Positions 1 through 5,666 of a DNA stretch of 5,666 bases are shown here, one piece after another. A program made the position numbers and the translations under genes. Numbering within the stretch: position 1 is the stretch's first letter; every line of letters begins with the position of its first letter. The stretch lies in the NCBI GenBank assembly GCA_015486815.1, contig WFQY01000429.1, positions 1-5,666 of the forward strand, in the 5' to 3' direction. This DNA comes from Phycisphaerae bacterium (GTDB lineage Bacteria; Planctomycetota; Phycisphaerae; JAAYCJ01). Below the pieces are notes generated by a model. The model was not told where the DNA came from, ran no database searches, and saw only the letters and a list, made by a program, of their open reading frames with translations.

Positions 1-1
1 G

Positions 2-1915
2 TATATAAGAATACCGATAGATACTACTCAAATTAAAAAGATAGGACTTTTGCTAAATCGTTTTACTGTCGAGTTCTGGTACAAATCTTCCTCAGCTAAT
101 AACGGTAAATGCTTAATGGGGACGATAAACAAAGGTCTCCATAGAACCTGCTTTCAAATAGAAATTAACAAAGCTGGCTTATGGGGTGTGCTGATTCGTT
201 CGGAAGATGGCAAATTGCTGTTAAGCAATGCGAATAGTACAGTATCGAAAAAACTTTCCGACGGTAGCTATCATCATATAGTCTGGGTTATATCAAATGC
301 ATCAAAGGGTAAAGTTTCGCTATATGTCGATGGCCAAGCTGTTCCCGTTACTACCAAAGGTGCAACTTCTACAAAATTTGCGAAGTTTCAATATGACCTT
401 GCGATAGGTGCGACAGATGACAGAAGTTTGTTCAAACAATTCATCAATGCTACGCTTGACGAAGTAGCGATTTATACCAGCGTGCTCGACAAATCACGCA
501 TCGCAGCACACTATGCCAGCGGTGTCGGAAAAGCAAAGCTCAAATATACCAAACAGATACTCGCTAACAATCCTTTCGCATATTGGCGGCTTGGTGAATC
601 GTCTGACGAGGGGTTATATCTGCTGCTTGACAATCGCATCATAGAGAAAACTGCTAACGCCAATCTCCGCGTAGGAAAAGTGGTCAAGTACAAAGGCAAT
701 CCGCTATTCGGACAGCAGTATCCGTGGGAAGTAATGTATAACAATATGTACCCGAACGTAATTTACGACGAGCAGGAAAAGATTTACAAGATATGGTACG
801 GGTTGTTTATTTACGATTCTGCCTATGCGAACATTCCGCCCGAAAAGCGCAAACACGGAATATATATGAAATATTCAAAGTCCAGAAAAGACGGTTTGTG
901 TTACGCATTTTCGAAAGATGGCATTCATTGGATAAAGCCGATGTTGAATATTGTCAAGTGGAATGGTCGGTCGAGCAACATACTATCGAAATATGTACAC
1001 GGAGTAGGAATTCTCAAGGATATGATAGAGCGCGACCCCGCCCGACGATATAAGATGTTTTTCAAAGGTGAGGTTATATCGGTGCGGTTTTCCTCGGATG
1101 GCCTGCATTGGGGACAATATATCGCATGTCCTGAAATAGCAGCTGCTGGCGATACGCACAATAATGCATTGTGGGTGCCCGAGCTAAAAAAATATGTTGG
1201 ATTTACGAGATTATGGAATAATAATCGTAGAGTTGTCGGGCGAACGGAAAGCCTCGATTTCGTACATTGGACGAAAGCAGTCGAAGTCTTTCGTGGGAGA
1301 CATCTGTTCGATATCTATTCACTTCCGGTCTTTCGATATGCGGGTGTATATGTTGCGTTTCCTGCAATATTTGATGAGCAGGCAGACCGCGTTCGCACGG
1401 AATTAGCGTGGAGTCCCGATACGATTCATTGGTACCGCATCGATGAGGGTAGCCCGTTGATACCGAATTCCGAAAAAAAAGGCGATTACGATTGGGGTAC
1501 TATATTTGCAAGTAAGCCCGTTATACGGAACAATAAAATTCAGATTTATTACGGTGGTTGTAATGGCGGACATTTTGATTGGCGTGATGGTTTTTTGTGT
1601 TTAGCTACTTTAAGGCTTGATGGTTTTGCCGGTTATGAGCCTGCGGATAGTAGTAAAGAAGGTTTGGTAATCACAAAGCCTATTTCGTTTTCAGCTACGC
1701 TCCGCATAACGGCAGACGCTGATGGCGGTAAGATACTCGTTTCGCTTTTGGATAAAGCTGGCAATGTGATATTAACAAGTCAGCCAATAACAGGCAATGT
1801 AACCGATGAGCTTGTGAAGTGGAAAGATAAGGTCAAGCTGAAAAAAGTTGTCGGGAAAAAAGTTCGGATAAGGTTTACAATGAAACGGGCGAAGATTTAT
1901 TCTTTCAGATTGTAG
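2..1915 (+). CDS. LamG-domain beta-propeller protein, glycosyl-hydrolase-like (5' end cut by window)
   Basis: The reading frame is open to the left edge, so the TTG at 50 is not a convincing start; the residues before it (YIRIPIDTTQIKKIGLL) run smoothly into the LamG domain. From left to about 530 is a LamG/concanavalin-A-like sandwich, with FTVEFWYK, DGSYHHIVWV, VSLYVDGQ and LDEVAIYTSVLD typical of the fold. PFAYWRLGE (572-598) is the usual opening of another LamG repeat, but it passes straight into a propeller module (about 608-1620). Blade motifs are FSKDGIHW (908-931), FSSDGLHW (1088-1111), SLDFVHW (1250-1270) and WSPDTIHW (1409-1432), as in GH32/43/68-like five-bladed propellers. The tail (about 1621-1912, ending KIYSFRL) resembles the beta-sandwich that follows such propellers in planctomycete proteins. 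The likely role is binding or cleavage of an extracellular or periplasmic glycan. Substrate, catalytic residues and any signal peptide cannot be determined here. It is first in a probable three-gene operon. Domain calls are fairly sure; enzymatic activity is inferred. Confidence 0.8.
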   Translation, partial: YIRIPIDTTQIKKIGLLLNRFTVEFWYKSSSANNGKCLMGTINKGLHRTCFQIEINKAGLWGVLIRSEDGKLLLSNANSTVSKKLSDGSYHHIVWVISNASKGKVSLYVDGQAVPVTTKGATSTKFAKFQYDLAIGATDDRSLFKQFINATLDEVAIYTSVLDKSRIAAHYASGVGKAKLKYTKQILANNPFAYWRLGESSDEGLYLLLDNRIIEKTANANLRVGKVVKYKGNPLFGQQYPWEVMYNNMYPNVIYDEQEKIYKIWYGLFIYDSAYANIPPEKRKHGIYMKYSKSRKDGLCYAFSKDGIHWIKPMLNIVKWNGRSSNILSKYVHGVGILKDMIERDPARRYKMFFKGEVISVRFSSDGLHWGQYIACPEIAAAGDTHNNALWVPELKKYVGFTRLWNNNRRVVGRTESLDFVHWTKAVEVFRGRHLFDIYSLPVFRYAGVYVAFPAIFDEQADRVRTELAWSPDTIHWYRIDEGSPLIPNSEKKGDYDWGTIFASKPVIRNNKIQIYYGGCNGGHFDWRDGFLCLATLRLDGFAGYEPADSSKEGLVITKPISFSATLRITADADGGKILVSLLDKAGNVILTSQPITGNVTDELVKWKDKVKLKKVVGKKVRIRFTMKRAKIYSFRL

Positions 1916-1943
1916 CAAATCTTTCGGATTGTGGCAAAGGTGC

Positions 1944-1947
1944 AGGA
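1944..1947 (+). promoter_or_regulatory. Shine-Dalgarno deciding the ATG start at 1955
   Basis: AGGA lies 7 bases before the ATG at 1955. The in-frame GTG at 1931 has no purine-rich site upstream (the preceding bases are CTTTCGGATT), so ATG 1955 is preferred and removes eight residues from the longest possible reading. Confidence 0.6.
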
Positions 1948-1954
1948 CGGACAA

Positions 1955-3331
1955 ATGGCTGACAAACAAAATATCAAATATTCGAGAGATATTCAGGTCG
2001 TATATTATCCCGACGTTGACGTTATGGTCTGTGGTATTGGTTGTGCGGGACTGACCGCTGCAATTTCAGCTGGCAGAGCCGGAGCGAATACCTTAGCTAT
2101 TGAACGCTGGCCTTTCGCAGGTGGCAATACGACCGCTGCCTCTGTCAATGGCTGTTGCGGCCTGGCTGATATGACTACGGGAAAACTTGCTGTCGGCGGA
2201 ATCGTTACGGAGCTTCTCGCAGAAGCGGGTATATTAGTTGACCGTGGCATAGAAAATGATATTGTCGTCGAGCCGAAGGAAATATTACATCACAAATCGG
2301 AAAAGCTCTTCGAACCTATAACAGATATCGAGCAGATAAGAAAAGCTCACACCCGTCTGCCTTATGCGTGGGATATGGAGAAATTCAAACGCATTGCAGA
2401 TAAACTGCTGCTCGAAGCGAATGTCAAAACACTTTACCATACACAGATAATTGACGTAATCGTTGTTGGCTCGAAAATTGAATATGTGCTTATTTCCGAC
2501 AGAGAATCGGTAAAGGCGGTCAAACCTAAAATCGTGATAGACTGTACGGGCGATGGCAACATAGCTGCCTGGGCGGGCGTACCTTTTGAGATGTCGGATA
2601 ATCCTCAACCGGCAACTCTCGTATTTTATGTCGCTAATGTAAATATTCCGAAAGATAAACAAAAGCTTCAAGACAAATGCACCGAAGTTTTTCGACAGGC
2701 TTATGAAAAAGGTCAGTTAGATACATTCGGAGGCCCGTATTTAAGTTGGCCTGGCGCAAATATTGTGCGATTCAACGCTATCAGGCAGAAGTTAAACACT
2801 CTGTCAACCGAAGCGCTTTCGTCTGTCGAGATACACAGCAGGGCGCAGGCGTGGAAAATGTTTGAGCTATTGAAATCACAATTGGAGGAATTTCGTAACG
2901 CGCAGTTTCTTTCCAGCGGGTCTGCTATCGGCATAAGGGAATCGAGAAGAATAAAAGGAAAATATACATTAACAGCTGATGATATCTTGCAAAATCGACG
3001 TTTCCCCGACGCTATCGTAAAAGGTGCGTGGAATCTGGATTATCATCCGTCGGATAAAATCGGTCATCATCCTCAGCAGGCAATACCAGCCTATGATATT
3101 CCATATCGAACATTATTGCCTGTGAAAATCGATAATCTCCTGATAGCTGGCCGATCGCATTCCGCTACGAAAGAGGCATTAGCGTCCAGCAGAGTAGGAG
3201 TAACAGCTATGGGTATGGGTCAGGCGGCGGGAACAGCGGGCGCTATTGCTGCTAAAGAAAATATTTTACCACGAGATATAGATATTAATAAGCTACGAGC
3301 GACATTACTCAAACAGAATGTCATTCTTTAG
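1955..3331 (+). CDS. FAD-dependent oxidoreductase (FAD_oxidored, PF12831-like), first copy
   Basis: This 458-residue protein starts at the ATG chosen by its Shine-Dalgarno. The N-terminal Rossmann fold is explicit: GIGCAG at residues 27-32, the ribose-binding acid E50 at the end of the second strand, then GGN (56-58). IVIDCTGDG (about 193-201) is the conserved second FAD motif. IGIRESRRIKGKY (from about 325) and YDIPYRTLLP followed by NLLIAGRS (394-401) and GMGQAAGTAGA (from 420) are family signatures, the last closing the FAD site. No signal peptide or membrane segment is visible, so it is probably cytoplasmic. The family is generally annotated only as FAD-dependent oxidoreductase; its members recur in planctomycete glycan-degradation loci, but the physiological substrate is not known. 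A vicinal cysteine pair (C67, C68) follows the GGN motif. It lies 39 bases after the propeller gene and 18 bases before a second member of the same family, which suggests joint expression. Flavoprotein assignment is strong; reaction unknown. Confidence 0.88.
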   Translation: MADKQNIKYSRDIQVVYYPDVDVMVCGIGCAGLTAAISAGRAGANTLAIERWPFAGGNTTAASVNGCCGLADMTTGKLAVGGIVTELLAEAGILVDRGIENDIVVEPKEILHHKSEKLFEPITDIEQIRKAHTRLPYAWDMEKFKRIADKLLLEANVKTLYHTQIIDVIVVGSKIEYVLISDRESVKAVKPKIVIDCTGDGNIAAWAGVPFEMSDNPQPATLVFYVANVNIPKDKQKLQDKCTEVFRQAYEKGQLDTFGGPYLSWPGANIVRFNAIRQKLNTLSTEALSSVEIHSRAQAWKMFELLKSQLEEFRNAQFLSSGSAIGIRESRRIKGKYTLTADDILQNRRFPDAIVKGAWNLDYHPSDKIGHHPQQAIPAYDIPYRTLLPVKIDNLLIAGRSHSATKEALASSRVGVTAMGMGQAAGTAGAIAAKENILPRDIDINKLRATLLKQNVIL

Positions 3332-3333
3332 GT

Positions 3334-3343
3334 AAGGAAAAGG
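3334..3343 (+). promoter_or_regulatory. Shine-Dalgarno for the second flavoprotein
   Basis: AAGGAAAAGG precedes the ATG at 3350. The AAAGG half sits 6 bases from the start codon, an effective spacing, and supports this ATG within the 18-base gap after the previous stop codon. Confidence 0.6.
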
Positions 3344-3349
3344 TACGTT

Positions 3350-4843
3350 ATGACAACTATAACAGAGCCATCACGTAAGGTTACCGTCGTTCGTGATGTA
3401 GATGTAGCTGTCGTCGGTGCGGGCGTTTCGGGGCTGTTTGCTGCCCTCGGAGCTGCTAAACAAGGGGCAAAGACAATTCTCATCGACAGGTTCGGTCAGC
3501 CTGGCGGGAATATGGGACCGGGCGGTTTTATTCTAAGCTCACTCGGACCGGGCGAGGGAAAAACTCATCACGTAATAGACTATGCTGGCGTATGCAGGGA
3601 ATTCGTCCTGCGTCTCGAAGAAAAACTCCTTCCGGGATTATACGTTTCCGAACTTCAGCGGGATAAAGGTACTCGCGGAATTTTCGAATATCCGAGCTAC
3701 AGCAGCACAATATCATATTTAGCTATAAAGATGTGCGAGGAACTTTCAGTAGAGCTGATGCTATCCGTCTATGCGGGCGATCCGATAATGGATGACAAAA
3801 CGGTCAAAGGTGTGTTTGTTGAAACCAAGAGTGGCCGATTAGCGATTCGCTCGAAAGTGCTTATCGATGCCACCGGCGATGCGTCATTGGCTGAGCGTTC
3901 GGGTGCGCCGGTTCAGCACAAAAGTGCCACACCCGAGGAAGGTAAAAAAATAAGTAACTGGTGCGGCTGGACTCGCGAAGAATTTACCCATTGGAACGAT
4001 GGAGGCATCGCTGTCATTATCGCAGGTGTGGATTATGAGCGTTATGAAAATTTTTTGAATCAGCCGACAGAACTAACCGAAGCTGATATCCGATTTCGTG
4101 AAGAGTTACAACATTTTCATCCTGGCAGCGATTTTCAAGATTCTCTCGTGCCCATTTTACGCCAAGCGTGGCAGAGCGGCCGATATAAAATCAAACAGAC
4201 TATTGATGATAATTTTTATATGATGATTCACCGAAAACTTATTCCGCTCGAATATGGCCTGATGCAGATGGTCGTAGAAGCGGGCGGCGAATTTGACCTT
4301 GGCAATTGGCAGCACGTCAGTAAGCTCGAATCATCTTTGCGTAAGTACGCATTTGAGACGGTGGAATTTTATCGTGAGCGGATTCCCGGATTCGAACGTG
4401 CGAGAGTTATGTGGACGTCAGCCTATTTAGGCGCAAGGTCAAGCGTTGGAATCGTAGGTGAATATTATCTCACCTTCGACGATTTCCTCAAAGGCGCCCG
4501 ATTCGATGATGTATTATTTCGCAGCTATGTTGCACGCAGACAGGGTAAGGGCAGTCCAGAGGGCTGCGATTTGCCTTACCGAATGCTGCTGCCTAAGCAA
4601 ATAGACGGAATGCTCGTTGCAGGCAGAGGCGCATCGTTCGAGCGTAGAGGCCACGATTCGCCACCACGTCCGCGATTCAGTATGATGATGCTCGGAGAAG
4701 CTGCAGGCAGAGCAGCTGCTTTGTCTATCGAGAATAAGGTTACCCCACGAACCCTGCCCGTCAGAAAACTGCAAAAAGTACTCTTAAAAGAGGGCTTTTT
4801 CCTCGGCGAAACCGATCGACTCAAAGAGCTTGATTTGGTTTAA
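3350..4843 (+). CDS. FAD-dependent oxidoreductase (FAD_oxidored, PF12831-like), second copy
   Basis: This 497-residue flavoprotein is a divergent relative of its upstream neighbour. The Rossmann motif GAGVSG is at residues 23-28, the acidic ribose ligand D46 ends the second strand (ILIDR), and PGGN is at 51-54. LIDATGDAS (171-179) is the second FAD motif. DLPYRMLLP with MLVAGRGASF (from about 421) and LGEAAGRAAAL (from about 448) form the C-terminal FAD-site signature. The segment matching IGIRESRR of the first copy reads LGARSSVGIVGEYYLTFDDF (residues 360 onward): the GEY-LT-DD part is kept but the E-S-R-R residues are not. The middle region (about 190-350) is longer and different, which suggests a different substrate pocket. 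No signal peptide or membrane span is seen. It is the last gene of the probable operon. The pair could act on successive substrates or form a heteromer; the sequence does not decide between these. FAD binding is nearly certain; substrate and direction of reaction are unknown. Confidence 0.87.
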   Translation: MTTITEPSRKVTVVRDVDVAVVGAGVSGLFAALGAAKQGAKTILIDRFGQPGGNMGPGGFILSSLGPGEGKTHHVIDYAGVCREFVLRLEEKLLPGLYVSELQRDKGTRGIFEYPSYSSTISYLAIKMCEELSVELMLSVYAGDPIMDDKTVKGVFVETKSGRLAIRSKVLIDATGDASLAERSGAPVQHKSATPEEGKKISNWCGWTREEFTHWNDGGIAVIIAGVDYERYENFLNQPTELTEADIRFREELQHFHPGSDFQDSLVPILRQAWQSGRYKIKQTIDDNFYMMIHRKLIPLEYGLMQMVVEAGGEFDLGNWQHVSKLESSLRKYAFETVEFYRERIPGFERARVMWTSAYLGARSSVGIVGEYYLTFDDFLKGARFDDVLFRSYVARRQGKGSPEGCDLPYRMLLPKQIDGMLVAGRGASFERRGHDSPPRPRFSMMMLGEAAGRAAALSIENKVTPRTLPVRKLQKVLLKEGFFLGETDRLKELDLV

Positions 4844-4862
4844 ACTGTAACTCATTAAATTT

Positions 4863-4872
4863 TACGTAATAT
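4863..4872. repeat. direct repeat TACGTAATAT, left copy near transposase remnant
   Basis: The ten bases TACGTAATAT recur exactly at 5500-5509 in the same orientation. The copies lie close to the two ends of the transposase remnant. IS4-group elements make target duplications of about this size, so these could be the duplicated target of the original insertion. No convincing terminal inverted repeats are seen just inside them, and the last six codons of the remnant's frame run through and past this copy, so the assignment is tentative. Confidence 0.4.
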
Positions 4873-4886
4873 GTTTGGTATGGCTA

Positions 4887-4906
4887 AGCTGTTGCTATTA
4901 GCAGCT
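4887..4906 (+). terminator. weak hairpin downstream of the operon, possible terminator
   Basis: AGCTG and CAGCT pair as a 5-bp stem that can extend with G-U pairs to a short loop, followed by ATCTTTATATTC. It lies 43 bases after the stop of the last operon gene. The T-tract is broken, so this is at best a weak intrinsic terminator; it also overlaps the tail of the transposase remnant on the other strand. Confidence 0.25.
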
Positions 4907-4947
4907 ATCTTTATATTCAGCTTATTCAACAAATTTTCCGTCTCGCG

Positions 4948-4964
4948 ATTTATCTCGGATAAAT
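4948..4964. repeat. perfect 7-3-7 inverted repeat
   Basis: ATTTATC, a 3-base spacer TCG, then GATAAAT form a perfect 7-bp stem. It falls within the C-terminal fragment of the dead transposase, so it may simply be coding-derived; no regulatory role is evident. Confidence 0.45.
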
Positions 4965-4978
4965 ACCATTTGCTATTT

Positions 4979-4995
4979 ATACGAACCTTTCGTAT
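4979..4995. repeat. perfect 7-3-7 inverted repeat beside the transposase deletion junction
   Basis: ATACGAA, spacer CCT, then TTCGTAT form a perfect 7-bp stem. It lies within about 10 bases of the point where the middle fragment of the transposase passes to its C-terminal fragment. A hairpin here could have promoted the deletion, though chance is possible. Confidence 0.45.
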
Positions 4996-5499
4996 AGACC
5001 CCAAGATAATCATCCTGTTCCTGCTGACGGAGTCTATCGTCTAAAAACAGGTGAATAACGCCACTATCAACCTTATGACTATAATGCCATATATATCGGT
5101 CTCGATACTTGAAATATCCCGAAAAGCCCAGCTCTTTCGACCAGCTGAATATATGAGTGGCGTCTATCAGCATATGAGTATCATGGCGATCTGATATTGA
5201 TGATCTAAAAAGCTTTACAATATGATTACGTCTTGCTCCTATCAATTTTAATACTTCGGACACTTTCTTTGCATTCAATGATATATCAGCGTACTTTTTA
5301 CTGAGCCAGCTATTATTAAAATGAAACTTCATATTCTTTGACAATGATTTCCTTGATAGATGTTTTCTTATAAAGAGAGTACTTTTCAGATTCGAAGAAC
5401 CCTTCAGGTGTTATTTTGCCAAGCAATTTACCGGTTATCTTTTGTTCTCGCTTTTTTTCCGGATGTTTCATTATTATGTCTCCCTACATATAACGTAAA

Positions 5500-5509
5500 T
5501 ACGTAATAT
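5500..5509. repeat. direct repeat TACGTAATAT, right copy near transposase remnant
   Basis: This is the partner of the copy at 4863-4872. It sits 28 bases upstream of the transposase start codon (minus strand), just beyond its Shine-Dalgarno, which would leave only a short leader inside the element if the repeat marks the insertion boundary. Confidence 0.4.
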
Positions 5510-5535
5510 CAGAATAGCATAAATCCTTTACAATC

Positions 5536-5621
5536 AAGCCAAAAACAAAAAAACTCCAGACTTTTTTCCCGACTTCGGCGGTTTTTGGGGGATTTTTCGG
5601 AAAAATCGTTGATTTTGGCTT
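5536..5621. repeat. 9-bp inverted repeat with 68-base spacer
   Basis: AAGCCAAAA at 5536-5544 is the exact reverse complement of TTTTGGCTT at 5613-5621. The arms enclose the G/C blocks and the 5591-5607 hairpin, so a folded transcript or a miniature element is conceivable. The AT-rich context makes chance pairing quite possible. Confidence 0.35.
5591..5607. repeat. perfect 7-3-7 inverted repeat in intergenic region
   Basis: GATTTTT, spacer CGG, then AAAAATC form a perfect 7-bp stem. The arms are mostly A-T and no clean T-run follows, so it is a poor intrinsic terminator. It is nested inside the wider 5536-5544/5613-5621 inverted repeat. Confidence 0.5.
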
Positions 5622-5666
5622 AAAAATGAGGATTTTTTCTCAAACCCCTCTTGTAGTGCCTAATAA

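Larger units (their letters stand above)
4855..5471 (-). pseudogene. decayed IS4-superfamily (IS1634-like) transposase remnant
   Basis: Three pieces of one transposase lie in successive reading frames on the minus strand. Piece 1 starts at ATG 5471 with a good Shine-Dalgarno (GGGAG, 5484-5480, 8-base spacing), reads MKHPEKKREQKITGKLLGKI and continues to a TAA at 5318-5316 (51 codons). Piece 2, in the +1 frame and running to the stop at 4973, carries LIDATHIFSWSKELGFSGYF, resembling the region around the first catalytic aspartate, then RYIWHYSHK and HLFLDDRLRQQEQDDYL, which resembles a segment well downstream of it. Piece 3, again in a +1 frame, reads GSIRKVRINSKWYLSEINRE then TENLLNKLNI and stops at 4857-4855; it resembles the C-terminal end of such transposases. 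About 200 residues between DDYL and SIRKV, expected to hold the C-terminal catalytic glutamate, appear deleted near position 5003, and the second catalytic aspartate region also seems missing. It is clearly non-functional. The family match is from memory of its motifs, not from a search. Confidence 0.72.
5472..5666. other. non-coding, homopolymer-rich intergenic stretch
   Basis: No gene is seen on either strand. The stretch holds the ribosome-binding site of the dead transposase and then many runs of A or T interrupted by short G/C blocks (for example CGGCGG and a G5 run near 5587-5591). Two inverted repeats are present: arms AAGCCAAAA (5536-5544) and TTTTGGCTT (5613-5621), and the tight hairpin at 5591-5607. 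No clear promoter could be assigned, although weak AT-rich boxes exist upstream of the transposase. Confidence 0.55.

Noticed and set aside
793..1406. Short plus-strand frames (793-1053 and 1194-1406) inside the propeller gene
   Set aside because: The propeller frame carries the blade motifs across the whole region; the alternative frames show no motif and no ribosome-binding site.
1931..1954. GTG start at 1931 for the first flavoprotein
   Set aside because: It has no Shine-Dalgarno, and the ATG at 1955 has AGGA at a 7-base spacing; the eight extra residues add nothing recognisable.
2285..2671. 128-residue minus-strand open frame
   Set aside because: It lies entirely opposite the first flavoprotein, whose conserved motifs cover the region; the antisense product has no recognisable domain.
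4514..4824. Two overlapping minus-strand frames opposite the end of the second flavoprotein
   Set aside because: They are antisense to the conserved C-terminal FAD signature and look like shadows of it.
5316..5344. Programmed ribosomal frameshift joining the first two transposase pieces
   Set aside because: The shift needed is +1, not the -1 slip used by IS1/IS3-type elements, no slippery site is evident, and the rest of the gene is also broken, so decay is simpler.
4844..5666. CRISPR array, tRNA or riboswitch in the non-coding right end
   Set aside because: There are no regularly spaced repeats, no cloverleaf, and no recognised riboswitch core.

Overview
The window looks like a piece of an environmental bacterial genome of moderate GC, most likely from the Planctomycetota/PVC group (Phycisphaerae-like). 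This placement is an inference from gene content: a LamG domain fused to a sugar-hydrolase-like beta-propeller, next to large FAD-dependent oxidoreductases of the FAD_oxidored (PF12831) type. That combination is common in planctomycetes that degrade complex glycans. No ribosomal or other phylogenetic marker is present to confirm it.

Positions 2-4843 hold three plus-strand genes that are closely spaced and very probably co-transcribed. The first is cut by the left edge of the window. It encodes a LamG/concanavalin-A-like domain, the stub of a second LamG-like repeat, a beta-propeller with repeated DG-x-HW blade motifs (GH32/43/68-like fold) and a C-terminal beta-sandwich. The second and third genes encode two divergent members of the same flavoprotein family. 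Gaps are 39 and 18 bases, and both downstream genes have recognisable Shine-Dalgarno sequences. A plausible but unproven reading is a carbohydrate-processing cassette in which the propeller protein binds or cleaves a glycan and the flavoproteins oxidise or reduce a sugar or sugar-derived product.

Positions 4844-5666 contain no intact gene. On the minus strand, 5471-4855 is a decayed IS4-superfamily (IS1634-like) transposase. Its N-terminal, middle and C-terminal pieces lie in three different reading frames, and much of the catalytic core appears to be missing. A 10-base direct repeat (TACGTAATAT) lies close to both ends of the remnant and may be an old target-site duplication. The remaining right end is an AT-rich, homopolymer-rich non-coding stretch with short inverted repeats.

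Nothing in the window amounts to a demonstrated new defence or mobile system. The most interesting element is the co-linear propeller plus twin-flavoprotein cassette, whose biochemistry cannot be read from the sequence.
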